Source of the DNA: Pseudorasbora parva
Lineage: Eukaryota > Chordata > Actinopteri > Cypriniformes > Gobionidae
NCBI RefSeq assembly: GCF_024679245.1
Contig: NC_090174.1
Coordinates: forward strand, 42,533,188 to 42,597,187
Direction of reading: 5' to 3'
DNA length: 64,000 nt
Part shown: one piece after another, positions 24,701 to 40,587 of the stretch
Layout: each line of letters starts with the position of its first letter
Numbering within the stretch: position 1 is the stretch's first letter
Notes under the pieces: generated by a model
Seen by the model: only the letters and a program-made list of their open reading frames with translations
The model's database searches: none
What the model was told of the DNA's origin: nothing
Made by a program: the position numbers and the translations under genes

Positions 24701-26736
24701 GAAATGTAAAAATAATATTATAATAGGCCTATTCAAACATAGGGCCTAATTCTCCCCATCATTAGTAGACACGCCCCTTACTGCTGATTGCTTATTAGTT
24801 TATTATGGTACTCAGCTTGAGTCACATTTCAGTTTTGAAATAACACTTACCCCACCTTAAAGTGCAAATAGGCCATTTACTATAACTCTGCCCATGATTT
24901 AAGGTTAATGACAGGTAAAAGGCATAAGGCAGCATCTAATTTATTTTTAAATATAAAAACAAAATATGTTGTCGTTATTACTGCATTTATTGCTATTTTA
25001 TAATGTACTACAATACACTGAGCTGCAAATACTAGTGATGGGGAGTTGACTCCAAAAGAGTGGATTCATCGACTCCAGTACAGGAATCGACTTTCTGTGT
25101 CGACTCTATTGCTGTGTCCAAAATCGCTCATTTACTTTATTGTTTACTGAATCTCTAAACTAAAGTGCATGGTAGTTGAGTGAACTATATGCAAAGAGTG
25201 AATGAAATGAAGCGAGCCGCGAGGTAATACTCTAACGTACATCGCGTCAAAACAGAAACTCTCACACAAATTTATTTGAGCGCTTACTTTAGAAATAGAA
25301 AACAATCACAGCAACTTTTTTTTTATAATTATAGGCTTCCTCCATGCTAGGTTTAGTTTAATCTATGGTATTAATGCATTAAATAGAGATTTGGTTTTCC
25401 CGTAATTGTGTTCATTAAACTAACCATAAATCATTGTTTTTTTAAATCACATCATGAAGAAACGCATCAATAAGTGTGCATTATTTTATGTATAGAATCT
25501 TTAACTTACCTTTAAAGACAATGATCATAAGGTTTCGCGCCACCACTTGACAACAGCTTTTTTTCGTGACTTTTCCTATGTAAAATTATGTATTGGCAAC
25601 AGATGCATAGAAACGTTGATAGCCACTCAAGTTATACAAGTTGGACAGTCATGCTAAAAGTGTGCGGTTTTGATAAAAGGATTTTAAGACTTTGTGTCGG
25701 GGGGAAATAATTTAAGTGTGTAACAACTGCAATTTTGTCTGATTTTTTAACCCTGTTTTGATGTAAAGTAAATGGAGTCGAGGAGTTGATTCCATAGACT
25801 CCCACAGTGGGAGTCGGGAATCGGAGTCGACTCCAAAAAACCTGGAATCGAACACCCCTAGCAAATACTGTAATATCTGTCACTATCTGCAAAGTATGAA
25901 TAGCATGTAACACCTTTTATTCTGGCAAAAAGAAACTGCTATTTTCACTTTCCACTGGAGCCCTGCTATATTGGCTTTCACTTACTTAATGCATGGCTCA
26001 TTGCCTCTGAGAAACTCCCGTGGTCCAGCGCACTCTATGTCATCCAGTGCTGTGCATAACACCATGGTATGGTTCACATCTTTGTACACTTGACCGCCAA
26101 ACTGTAAAATGTAAATTGTATGTTTTTATCTTTGCTAAACATACATACATACATACATACATACACACAAACACTATTATATATATATATATATTAAAAA
26201 GCAAGATATTTTCAAGGCTCTGAACTGCAGATCAACATATCTTTCCAATAAAAATGTACGTGCCTTTACACATCCATAGCCCAGCTCCTGAAAGGCAGAA
26301 AAATTTCCTCCGTGATCGACTGGATCTTGGCAGACTATGAATTCCTCTGGTCTAAATGAGATAATAGCACAGCACTTAACGTTACTATACCAGCTCCCAC
26401 TGAACTGCAAGTCGTTGTTTACATAAAACAGGCCGCGTGCTTCAGAAAGATGATGTGTACTTACAGGTATCGACAGAGGACGACAGGTGATGGAGGGCTG
26501 TACTCGTACTGTTCCGTGTGATTTGATGTTTCAGTAGCTAACGTTATAACACTCTCCGTCACACTTTCGTCTTCTGGTTGTTCGTTGAACACTTCTTTGC
26601 TGGTCGTTACTCTGTTTCCGGGTGGCTCGGTTGAGTTTTGCGAGTGAATCCCGTCCAGACACTGTAAAAGCAGTACTGTAAAGAGCAACAAGAACTGTCC
26701 GCATAATAAAATGTAGTTGACTGAAATCTGCGGCAT
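21547..26736 (-). CDS. tm2d2: TM2 domain-containing protein 2, complete
   Basis: Two-pass membrane protein of the TM2D family. Minus-strand exons are 26736-26465, 26351-26264, 26101-25986 and 21760-21547, totalling 690 nt or 229 codons plus stop; human TM2D2 is 214 residues. The order is a signal peptide (hydrophobic [11 protein letters not shown]), a variable acidic ectodomain, a conserved Cys-rich ectodomain ([32 protein letters not shown]), then [20 protein letters not shown], the DRF loop motif, and the second helix [15 protein letters not shown], ending in SNWCTFY. The TM2 exon is nearly identical to the mammalian protein. The family's cell role is poorly settled; a human TM2D/amyloid and fly neurogenic link is reported for TM2D genes. 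The gene converges on htra4. Confidence 0.96.
22646..23106. repeat. Foldback repeat in tm2d2 intron 3
   Basis: Inverted arms 22646-22780 and 22969-23106 share gatctaatctcaccatcatc, gagacaaaatccacaagaac and aaaccctcctgcaaagct. The outer right edge at 23248-23270 reads cctaagacttttgcacag, an end typical of Tc1-related fish repeats. The matching left edge is lost. Confidence 0.7.
23589..24300. mobile_element. hAT-like left end, right end not found
   Basis: Starts tagggctgggcgatatgacg with ATATCGA-rich subterminal sequence, the pattern of a widespread teleost hAT family. No inverse terminus was found downstream, so the right boundary is a guess. Includes the 68-bp palindrome. Confidence 0.45.
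24220..24287. repeat. Perfect 68-bp palindrome
   Basis: 34-bp arms without spacer, centred on aacgcgcgtt (24253/24254). The arm reads cgctccatcactgcatgagc then tgtgagtttaacgc. Every pair matches; the flanking bases 24219/24288 do not. Confidence 0.95.
25033..25860. mobile_element. hAT-type element in tm2d2 intron 3
   Basis: Exact 8-bp duplications gcaaatac at 25025-25032 and 25861-25868. Ends tagtgatggggagttgactcc and, inverted, taggggtgttcgattcc followed by ggagtcgactcc. Non-coding. Confidence 0.82.
25986..26101 (-). CDS. tm2d2: tm2d2 exon 3 (ectodomain)
   Basis: Acceptor ttttacag, donor GTAAGTG. Encodes [31 protein letters not shown] and RGNEPCI plus AA of a split Lys codon, matching human FGGQ...GIECASPRTFL...PCIK. 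It starts with a Phe codon at the acceptor. Confidence 0.94.
26264..26351 (-). CDS. tm2d2: tm2d2 exon 2 (ectodomain), GC donor
   Basis: Acceptor catttag. Encodes [20 protein letters not shown] then QELGYGCVK. To retain the conserved Val/Leu-Lys before FGGQ, the exon must end at AAG followed by GCACGT, a GC-AG intron. A GT six bases upstream (TGT then GTAAAG) would also stay in frame but drop Val-Lys. Confidence 0.88.
26465..26736 (-). CDS. tm2d2: tm2d2 exon 1 (start, signal peptide)
   Basis: Begins at the first ATG ([18 protein letters not shown]), aligning with the human start and its YLLLCGQ. The variable stretch is rich in Thr, Glu and Asn-X-Ser/Thr sites. Ends SPVVLCRY plus CT at donor GTAAGTAC; the next exon supplies A to complete Leu. 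Confidence 0.94.
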
Positions 26737-28062
26737 GATTTCTGAACAGCAGTTGAGCTGAACGGCTAACTGTTCTTTCAGATAATAAACGAGAGCAGCT
26801 ACCTAGCAGTGATTTTGCCAGTCGACATATTACTGGCGATATTATTAAATAATAGTCGACTGAATTATGTAGCGTATTGTGACCGAGCATGTACCATATT
26901 AAACTGCTAATAGGAAACAAGCTAAAACTGAGCTGTGTACTGTAGACAAAATAGGCGGCGCATTGTGATGACGCAATTTTGTGTGGCATACGTCATTTCA
27001 CGCTATTGTTCAGTATTATTTATGTCAATTTATGTCAATTTGTATGTTATAATTTTGTTATTGCCCTCCTGAACTTTTTATATATTGTTTTACGTTAGTT
27101 ACTCTGTTTTTTGTGTGTTTTTTTTTTTTAATGAATGAATGAATGCCTGAGTTGTTCTGGTTATGGCATTAATGGAAAAAAAAATGTAGGCCATATTAAG
27201 AAATACATCGATATACTATAAATAAATTGTATTTTGCTGCTAGTTATTAAAAATGTATAGGCCTATGTCGGCGTAAAGTTAAACATTTTGTGTGGCAAAT
27301 GTGCTAATGAGAAACAATTCCTTTGAAATTAGACAATGTTAGACTTGTTAACGTTAACAGATATATTAACATTACTTCACTGGATATATTGTATGGATTA
27401 ATAGAAATGTTTTAATTTATTGTGCTCATCCGAGCAATAACCATTGCATGACTTCAATGGGTCACATCTTATTTAGAAAGAATAATATATTTAGAAATGT
27501 AATCTTAATATGTATCACTAAATTTGATAAGTATAAAAATACCCCCTGCTTCCACCCTGCGCTGAGTGAACCTTTTTTATTCAGTAGCCCAGCAGATCTC
27601 GTATCATCGTATATACACGGGTCACGGGTGACCTCTTGTGGTGAAATTAAGATATATGTGCTTTTGTTTCCGCTTGAAGATTATTAAGTAAAACTATATT
27701 ATTGAGTATTTATATACATTTTATATAAAAACAAATTGCAAGGCCATCAGTCTTAAATAAACAAATAAACAAATATATTGCTAAGAAAAAAAAGACACAT
27801 TGCATAAAGTAAAAATATGCTTAAGTGCTACAGTTGTTGAAATAAATAAATGTAATAATCTAAGTGCTTAAAAACTAAAGTATTAGGCTTGCTATAGTGC
27901 AATTAAAAACAATAATAATATAAGTAAAGTAAATAAACGGTAAAACACAGAAAAATTGGTATGAAACGTATTTAATGGTTGCTCTGCAACTTAATGTATT
28001 TTATGCATTTTCACACATTTACACAGCAGATAAACACTAAAGAATAAATAGTATATATTATT
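26737..28062. other. Intergenic DNA between the Tbx gene and tm2d2
   Basis: Contains the tm2d2 promoter region (26737-27000, relatively CpG-richer, no TATA noted). Also a gaat repeat near 27132 and AT-rich DNA. No other gene seen. Confidence 0.45.
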
Positions 28063-28068
28063 TTTATT
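28063..28068 (-). promoter_or_regulatory. Candidate polyadenylation signal for the Tbx gene
   Basis: Minus-strand AATAAA about 88 nt after the stop, giving a short 3' UTR. Other AT-rich candidates occur further toward 27700. Confidence 0.4.
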
Positions 28069-28155
28069 CCAGACCTTCACTTGATACATACCATACACTA
28101 ATAATGCACATAATTGCAACTTGCTGAATTTGTTGTTGTTGTTATACAGACAGCT

Positions 28156-32459
<4,304 letters not shown>

Positions 32460-32775
32460 TCTCTCAACTTGTAGTCACTCCATTCCCACAACTCCTCTCT
32501 GAAATCATGCTAATTTCAGTGTGTCAGAAGTTGTACCGACTGTTTGTCAAAATAATTCTCGCGTTTTTGAATGAGTCATCCATTCATGCTTTCATTCCTT
32601 TCCCCGTTGAGAGAAAACCCCAGCTACAGTACAGGTTGTTTTATGGGGTCTCGTGCGCACAGATGAACCCTGGGGACCTTATGCCAGATCTCCAGACAGC
32701 ATGGTGGTTTCTGGTCGGGACGGGTCAGTCAGGGGGTTCTGATTGGCTCCGCGGACACGTTGTGCTTCAAAAGGG

Positions 32776-32796
32776 CGTGGTAAATCGATTTTTATA
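32776..32796 (-). promoter_or_regulatory. Candidate core promoter of the Tbx gene
   Basis: On the minus strand TATAAAAA (32796-32789) is followed at once by ccacgccc, a GC-box/KLF-like motif. It lies about 330 nt upstream of the start codon. Position and motif only; no transcript evidence. Confidence 0.3.
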
Positions 32797-33225
32797 AAGA
32801 ATCAACTGCAACAAAGTGATTTGATACAAATGGAGCATCAGCTGTCCAGATTTTAGTGCTGCTCATGTTTGTGAATACAGTGGAGAGAGCTCGGGGCTAG
32901 TTGTCAAGGTTGAGTCAATGTAGGCTACAATTGCTCAGATCAGGCTTATATTTTCTCTGCCAGTGATTTTTGTATAGCCTACCATAAATAAAATTGACAT
33001 ATTTTTGTTATTGAATGGCAAAAAACAATATAACCACACTGAAATACATTCAGATTATAAAGTTATAGGCCACATATCTTAATATGACATTGCTACATTA
33101 TTAATATATAATTTTTATTTGCCAAAACAAAGATTTTATAGTTTGTGTAAGCCTTTTTGTTTCTTTTTTGTTTGTTTGTTTCTTTTTTTTCTTTTTTTCT
33201 TTTTCTTTTTTTTGCTGCCTTAAAT

Positions 33226-33373
33226 ATTTAAGTGCAATCAACTTGGATGTTTAAGTCATTTTAACTTAAATTACATTAAACTGTTTTAGTTGAATCTTGT
33301 AAAAAGTTGAAAATTGCTTAACTTGATGAGTTAAAGCAATGTAAAAAGTGTTGTCAACTTTTTTTTACAGTGT
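33226..33373. mobile_element. acactgtaaaaaa MITE, partial copy
   Basis: Shares caacttggatgtttaagt and ttaacttaaatta with 9171-9370 and ends tttttttacagtgt. Confidence 0.6.
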
Positions 33374-34629
33374 ATGCTGTATACTGTAAATTCTGACATA
33401 AAAAACATAATTACAGTATTCGGCACTGCAATACATTAAGGCTATAGTCAATATTTTATTTACATTAAAATTACAATTTTACATTTTGATATTTCGTTAT
33501 GTTATATCATTATGTTATATGATATATCGTCGTTGCTTTTTTTTTGCTTCTTAATTCATGTGTTTTTTTTTCTGAAACCCCTAAAACTATTTTAGGGGTT
33601 CTATTGTGACTGTCTTAAACCCAAGCTATGCAGGAATTGTGCCATTTGGAAATAGACCTTGAGAAATTCACTGTTGTTATTCTGACATTATTTTATGCTA
33701 TACATTAACTGTTGTCATGCTGTACTGGCAGTACTGTCTGTATAACAAACAGCAGTATAAATAAAAAAATATTACCCTAAGTGAAGCTTTTTTTAGGACT
33801 CTCACATTAAATTACCCTGCACTCACCTCCCACAAGACCACCCATAATCAATCTAACATCTGTAATCTATATAAAAGCATCTAACCGCACAACCACAAAA
33901 TACACGAGTCCATCATGAGATAGATGTTAAACCTTTATCTCTGAATTTTTACATATTTCTCACAGTGAAGCACAACTGTGATATAACACAATTTTGAAGG
34001 GGTGCCCTTAAATATGTCCCGTCTTTTCTTGCTCCCAGACTCCGTCCCATAAGATAATGCTGTGACATGAATGGGAAGTTACTGAGAAATCAACTGATGT
34101 ATGCTTTTGATTATCCTGGCCGGATTAGGTAGTGTATTCAGTTACATATTTTTATTGCAGAAGAGTTTTGGCTACACATTCCATAAAGGCTCAGAAATGA
34201 CCTGCAGGACACAAGCCTCTTGAAACCATCAGTTGTGTGACTTTGTGTTTAACACAAACCATTTTTCTTCTTTGCCATGTTCCCAATCATATATTCTAAA
34301 CCACCGCTTGTAGTCATTTGGATATGAAGCTTTGATGTTTTTGAAGGCTGTGGCCAAACTATCAAGGCACCAATTTGACAGTCCAGTCCCATTGTGTTTT
34401 TTTTAATTTTTCTATGAGGATCTATTTCTGTTTCTTTATCCTCAAGGCATCAGCACTTTAACACAGTTTTGTTTTCCTCGGGGAGCGGCACAAAGAACAT
34501 TTCACTAACTGGTGTCACTTTTGTGTTGTTGTTTTTTTTTTTTTTTGCATTAGTGTATACAGTGTAAAAATACCTGATGACGCGTTGCTTCAGTATCAGG
34601 ACAGTGTTGAGTTTTATGTCATAAACATG
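33374..34629. other. Intergenic DNA upstream of the Tbx gene
   Basis: No gene. 33940-34500 is of higher complexity with no repeat family I recognise; possible regulatory sequence, unproven. Confidence 0.35.
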
Positions 34630-34960
34630 TAAGTACAGAGTTTCTATAGTGCCAAATTGAGTTGTTATTATTATTATTATCCATTGTAAAAAATAAATAA
34701 AAAAGAATATTTTGCTATAGACTGCTGTTTTTATGATTTATTTTCTATCAGTCATAAACAAAAACAAACCAAAAAAAAAAAAAAAGATATAAACTGAGTT
34801 TTCAGCAGCCATTACTCCAGTCTTCAGTGTCACATGATCCTTCAGAAATCAATCTAGGTTGATTTGATACCTGACTTGAAAGTTGATAAATATTTTAGGA
34901 TCCTTTGATGAATAGAAAGTTATATATATATGTTTATGATTAAAAACAGCTGTTGTATTG
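34630..34960. repeat. Dispersed fish repeat, third copy
   Basis: gcagccattactccagtctt, cagtgtcacatgatccttca, gaaatcaatc and aggatcctttgatgaataga follow the same order as the 7212-7610 copy. Confidence 0.65.
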
Positions 34961-35594
34961 ACTAAGGGTGGTGAAAACTCCCCTCACAGAGATACAGCTT
35001 TATTTCGAACATTGCCTACATTCTGAAGCATTTAAATTATTTCACGCCCTCCTTCTGTAATGGGTAAATCTGCAAATTTATGACAACGCTCTGCTATGAC
35101 AGCTTTATGTCCTGTGTTCAGCTGCGCTGCCATGGTGGCTGCGAGTACAGAGAAAGATCCACACACCGGATTATGAGAGATATGCCATCTGCGGCCCTCC
35201 ACTACTGGTGACCCAGTCTTTATTGGGCAAGGGGCAACCCTGGCTGTCAATCATCCCTACTTCAAAGGGAGAGCAGGCAGAGATCTGTGGGAGGGAGAGA
35301 GAGCTGATGCCAGTCTGATATTTGTGTGAACACTAACAGGCATTGTGTGTAATTTAACACCAAGGATAAATAGTGGCTTTAAACTGTTCCACCACCTAGT
35401 GCTGACCCTTAAGGTGAGGCTGGTTAGGAAGCTGCAACGTTTTAATGCAAAATATTGTTCTAAACAGGACGTTTTGTTTGTAATGTTTGTTGAAATTATA
35501 ATATAGCATTTATACCACTGCACAAGCATTGTGCTATATTCTAATCTCTATTTCATTCATGGAAGGTTTTTTTTGTTTTGTTTGTTTTTTTGTT

Positions 35595-35623
35595 GTAGTA
35601 GTAGTAGTAGTAGTAGTAGTAGT
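35595..35623. repeat. (GTA)n microsatellite
   Basis: About ten GTA repeats after a T-rich tract. Confidence 0.85.
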
Positions 35624-36023
35624 CTATAAGAAGTTATTAACAGCATTACATTCAGCTCACAATTCACAAATCTGTTGCTTAAGCGACAACCTTGTGTTGA
35701 AGGAATTAAATAAACCATTACAGCAGTAAAAGCATAAGAGTGATTCATTTTGCAGATGATGGGATTGATGATGGGATTACATGAAGAGATTGCGTTTTGT
35801 GAATATATCCATCAGGAAAAATAAAGGAAAACACATTCATTGAATGTTAGTAATTGGAGTTACTGTTCTCCGGTAATGAGTAGTCATCTCTCAAACACCT
35901 CAGCTGTTTATTTAGAGGGGCTGTGATGAATAGTCGGCCGCTAACAGACTGGTGTGACTGGACATGTTTGGACTGTGGAGGTGGGAGGAATGTAGTTAAA
36001 CAGTGGCACTGAGAAGGTGTGAG

Positions 36024-36137
<114 letters not shown>

Positions 36138-36426
36138 ATGGTTCAAGCACGTCATGCTGTCAAATTGATGGTGCTGCTTAGAAACAAAAACAGGACAGGC
36201 AGGATTTTTTTCCCCACCTAATTTTTTTAATTATCCACATTCAAGATTAAGTAAACAGCCGAAATCAGCACATCTCTTCAGACAGGCTTTCTGGGAGCAG
36301 GTCCAGCAGCAGATGAATGAGCACTGAGGGAAATGAAAGTAAATGACTGATTTTCCAGTGAGTGTGCAGTATAGTCATCAGTCTAAATCAGTTTACATTT
36401 AATGAAGAACATCACTCCCTGAAATA

Positions 36427-36711
36427 TTGTTTCTTAATAGAAAAATACACTACCATTCAAAAATATGGAATGGAAATATGGACTGGAATTTTCTAGATCA
36501 ACAAGAGCTGCTACATGTGGATACTGTAAAGTTCCCTTTCGTAAAGCATCTTTTGCCCAAAATGTTTTTTTCTGTGAAAGGAGCCAATCTGTGGAATTGG
36601 CTTCCAACAAATATAAAAAATGTAACTAAACTGTCCGCCTTTAAAAAAGTTACAAAAACATGGTTCTGCAGCAGCAGCAGTGTGATCATGGCTTATGAGG
36701 GGAGTATGTGA
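36427..36711 (+). mobile_element. LINE RT C-terminal relic
   Basis: FFSVKGANLWNWLPTNIKNV followed by FKKVTKTW matches the conserved 'F..RGA.LWN.LP..I....S...FK..LK.WL' tail of fish non-LTR retrotransposon polyproteins. No upstream RT domain nearby. Confidence 0.65.
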
Positions 36712-36989
36712 AGTGTGACCCTGTGTGAGTTTAAGGACATGTGTTTATCTGATACATTTAGAACTAACTGGTTTCTGGACATTTTATTGTATTCGCTTTA
36801 ATTTTTTTCTTATTTTTAAAATTATTTTTTCATTATCTTAACTGTTAAAAGCCTTACTAGGGACAGGTGTTGCGCATTAGCCCTGGCCATAAACACTGTG
36901 ATACATGCATCAGATTGTTCTTTATGTAATAATCTATGTCGATTTTGTATCTGTTTCTATTCAAATAAACAACAAATAAATAAATATGG

Positions 36990-37145
36990 GGTCTGTAAGA
37001 TTTTCTTTAAGAAATTAAAACTTTTATTCAGTATGGATGCATTAGATTCATTAAAAGTGATGGTAAATCCATTTACAATATAAAAATGATCAACTTTCTT
37101 TTTCAACTTTCTATTCATCAAAGAATAAAAGTATCACGGTTTCGA
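36990..37145. repeat. Dispersed fish repeat, fourth copy
   Basis: attcagtatggatgcattag and ctattcatcaaagaataaaa correspond to the gcatcctt-gaataaaag and gattctttgatgaatagaa blocks of the family, partly in reverse. Confidence 0.5.
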
Positions 37146-37224
37146 CTTAAACTGGTGTTCAGTCGCTTATGTCTGACACTTGCCTACACCAGATGTGATA
37201 ATTAACATTATAAGTGAATCGCAA

Positions 37225-38234
37225 GGCATGGGACTGCCTCATCGTGGCATGGACTCCATTAGACCCCTGAAGGTGTGCTGTGGTATCTGTCACCAAGATG
37301 TTAACAGCAGATCATTTAAGTCCTGTAAGTTGTGAGGTGGGGCCTCCATGGATCGGACTTGTTTATTCAGCACCCTATAGATGCTCAATTGGATTGAGAT
37401 CTGAGGAATTTGGAAGCCAAGTCAACACCTCAAACTCGTTGTTGTGCTTCTCAAACCATCCTGCTGAAAGAGGCCACAGCTGCCAGGGAATACTGTTTCC
37501 ATGAAAGGGAACATGTACAAAGCTTCACACTGCCTCCACCGGTTTGCCTTCTTTAGTGCATCCTGGTGCCATGTGTTCCTCAGGTAAGCGACATACATGC
37601 ATCCAGCCATCCACATGATGTAAAAGAAAACATGATTCATCAGACCAGGCCACCTTCTTCCATTGCTCTGTGGTCCAGTTCTGATGCTCACATGCCCACT
37701 TTTGCCGCTTTCAGTGGTGGACAGGGGTCAGCATGGGCACCCTGAATGGTCTGTGGCTATGCAGCCCCATATGCAACAAATTGTGATGCACTGTGTATTC
37801 TGACACCTTTCTATCAGAACCAGCATTAACAGTATTAACAAATTAAATTTGAGCTACAGTAGCTCAGCTTTGATCAGACCACACAGCCTTCGCTCCCACC
37901 ATGCATCAATGAGCCTTGGCCACCCATGACCCTGTCGCCAGTTCACCACTGTTCCTTCCCTGGACCACTTTTGATAGATATTGACTACTGCAGACCGGGA
38001 AAACCCCATAAGAGCTGCAATTTTGTAGATGGTCTGGCCAAGTCATAGCCACAATTTGGCCCTTGTCAAACTCACTGAAATCCTTACGCTTGCCCATTTT
38101 TCCTGCTTCTAACACATCAACTTTGAGGAAAAATTTTTCACAATATATCTCACCCACTAACAGGTGCTGTGATGAAGAGATGATTATTAACTTCACCTGT
38201 CACTGATATGTACTGTTATGCCTGATCAGTGTAT
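37225..38234 (-). mobile_element. Tc1-like transposon relic
   Basis: Right terminus cctgatcagtgtata is intact; the left terminus is missing. The minus strand still reads MGKRKDFSEFDKGQIVAM at 38098-38045 (transposase start), with later transposase sequence toward 37230 broken by frame shifts and deletions. Confidence 0.8.
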
Positions 38235-38264
38235 AAATAATTATTTAAAATTGTAAGAATATTT

Positions 38265-38550
38265 AGGGCCCAAGCCCTGAAAGGGCGCAGAGCCCTATTG
38301 TTCTTCTAAGGATTATTAGGGCCCAAGCCCTGAAAGGGCGCAGAGCCCTATTGTTCTTCTAAGGATTATTATTATTATTAGGGCCCAAGCCCTGAAAGGG
38401 CGCAGAGCCCTATTGTTCTTCTAAGGGTTTTTATTATTATTAGGGCCCAAGCCCTGAAAGGGCGCAGAGCCCTATTGTTCTTCTAAGGATTATTATTATT
38501 AGGGCCCAAGCCCTGAAAGGGCGCAGAGCCCTATTGTTCTTCTAAGGATT
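38265..38550. repeat. Five-copy GC-rich hairpin minisatellite
   Basis: Copies start at 38265, 38318, 38380, 38442 and 38501 (spacing 53, 62, 62, 59), separated by variable ATT runs. Each is agggcccaagccctgaaagg followed by gcgcagagccctattgttct and tctaagg. A sixth copy sits at 48674-48719 at the start of array unit 4. Confidence 0.93.
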
Positions 38551-40217
38551 ATTATTATTTATTATTATTTTTTTTACCGACTATTTGGGCATTTTTGGGG
38601 CCTTTCCCATGCTCGAAAACTCTTGAAACTTTGCACACGCATCAGAATGCGCGGCCATCAGGGCCAGGCTGAGGCTGGGACCCGGGCGTGGCAGGGGGGC
38701 TCGACAGCGCCCCCTAAAGTGGGGTCTGAAAACGGGGTCTATAAATCAAACACACTTGCACGTACATATATGAAACTCGGTACACATATAGAGCTCATCA
38801 GGCCGAACAACTTTCGTGCTCTAAGTTATGCGTCAGCCCAACAGGAAGTGAGCTATTATGGGTTGTTCGGAAAACGCATGCTGTGGAATTTGCGGTACTC
38901 CTCCTAGAAGATTGACCCGATCAGCACCAAACTCGGTCAGCATGAAGTCAAGACACTGAGGATGCTAAATTGCGAGCAACTTTTTGATATCTCAAACGGT
39001 TTGGCCGTGGCGAAGAGACAAATTTATGGCGAGAAAAGGGAAACAGGAAGTGTGTTATAACTTTTGCATACATTAATTCATTTTGATGAAACTTCAGCTG
39101 TGTGTTCGTTGTAAGAGGACAATCACATGGATATGACTTTTGTGAGTCAAAGTTATAGCGCCACCAACTGGCAGCAGGAAGTGTGTCACTTTCAAAATTG
39201 CTTTAAATCCCCATCTTATTTTCACCCGATTTACTTCAAACTTCATCAGTATTATGTCAAAACATGGCAGATATAGACATATGAATGGATTCCTGATTCT
39301 AGAAAAACTGTTGTCATGGCAACGTGTCAAAGTCTAATAATCTTTTTTGGTGTTTTTGAGACTCTTCACATGCTTGAAATTGCATGAAACTCAACACACA
39401 CATCAGACATGCTGTCCAGAAGATGCAAGCAAAGATTCAGAAACGGGCGTGGTAGAGGGGCTCAGTAGCGCCATCTTTTGTCCAAAGTGGGGGGTTAGTT
39501 TTATCTACATTCACCAAACTCGGTATATATATTGTACATTTCGAGCCGGACAACTTTCTAATTTACAGTCATTAGCTGTAACCGACAGGAAGTCAGATAA
39601 TTTGGTTGGAAGATAACAAGAAGTCGAAAGCGAGCTCTGAGTTTTTACCCTCTCCTCAAAAGCGATTCATTCAATCTCCTCCAAACTCGGACAACATAAA
39701 GTAAATATACAGAAGATGCTAAAATGCGAACGGTTATTGGATATCTCAAACGGTGTTCCCGTAGCAAAAGCCTAAAAAAGATAAAATAAGCACACAAGTG
39801 CCTGGTTCATTAATAAGGCTATACTCCCACCTGCTGGTTATTCTATATAGCACACAGTTTTTTTTTTTGTTTTTTTTTTGTTCAACACTTATGCTCTCAC
39901 TTAAATGACCAGTAGAGGGCAATATTGTATAAGTTTTCAAGCAAAAAACCTTGCCTCTGTGTGTGTGTGAGAATGGTTTTCTAGCCTGGTGGGTCTTAAA
40001 CCTGAATGCACACAGACTCATGGGGACTTCCCAATGGGTACAAAAGCTTATAAATCAGACAGAATGAGTTCTTTTGAAAATGTAAAAATGCAGAAAGTTT
40101 TGTGTGATGGGTAGGTTTTGGGGTAGGAGCAGTGTAGGAGGACAGAATATGGTTTGTACAGCATAAAAACCATTATGTCTATGGTGAGTCCCCAAACAGA
40201 TAGTGAACCAGACATGA

Positions 40218-40278
<61 letters not shown>

Positions 40279-40360
40279 TGGGTGGGTGTGTGTGTTGCGG
40301 ATGGGGGATGGTGGATGGGCTTAACTGATAAGAGTTGCCTGCAGCATACTTCAGCATTAC

Positions 40361-40444
<84 letters not shown>

Positions 40445-40528
40445 GTGTGTGTGTTCTTTTTTCTAGCCTGGTGGGGACTTCAACCTGAATGCACACAGAC
40501 TCATGGGGACACGTGTCACTGATTTCTA

Positions 40529-40587
<59 letters not shown>

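Noticed and set aside
35529..35748. ORFs with poly-Val or poly-Leu around 35.6 kb
   Set aside because: Products of the GTA and T-rich simple repeats.
36015..36022. AGGTGTGA T-box half-site near the GA tract
   Set aside because: A single 8-mer is expected by chance at this window size; no paired site or conservation evidence.
38265..38550. CRISPR-like array of regularly spaced repeats
   Set aside because: The spacers are ATT runs, not unique sequence, the context is vertebrate, and there are no cas genes. It is a minisatellite.
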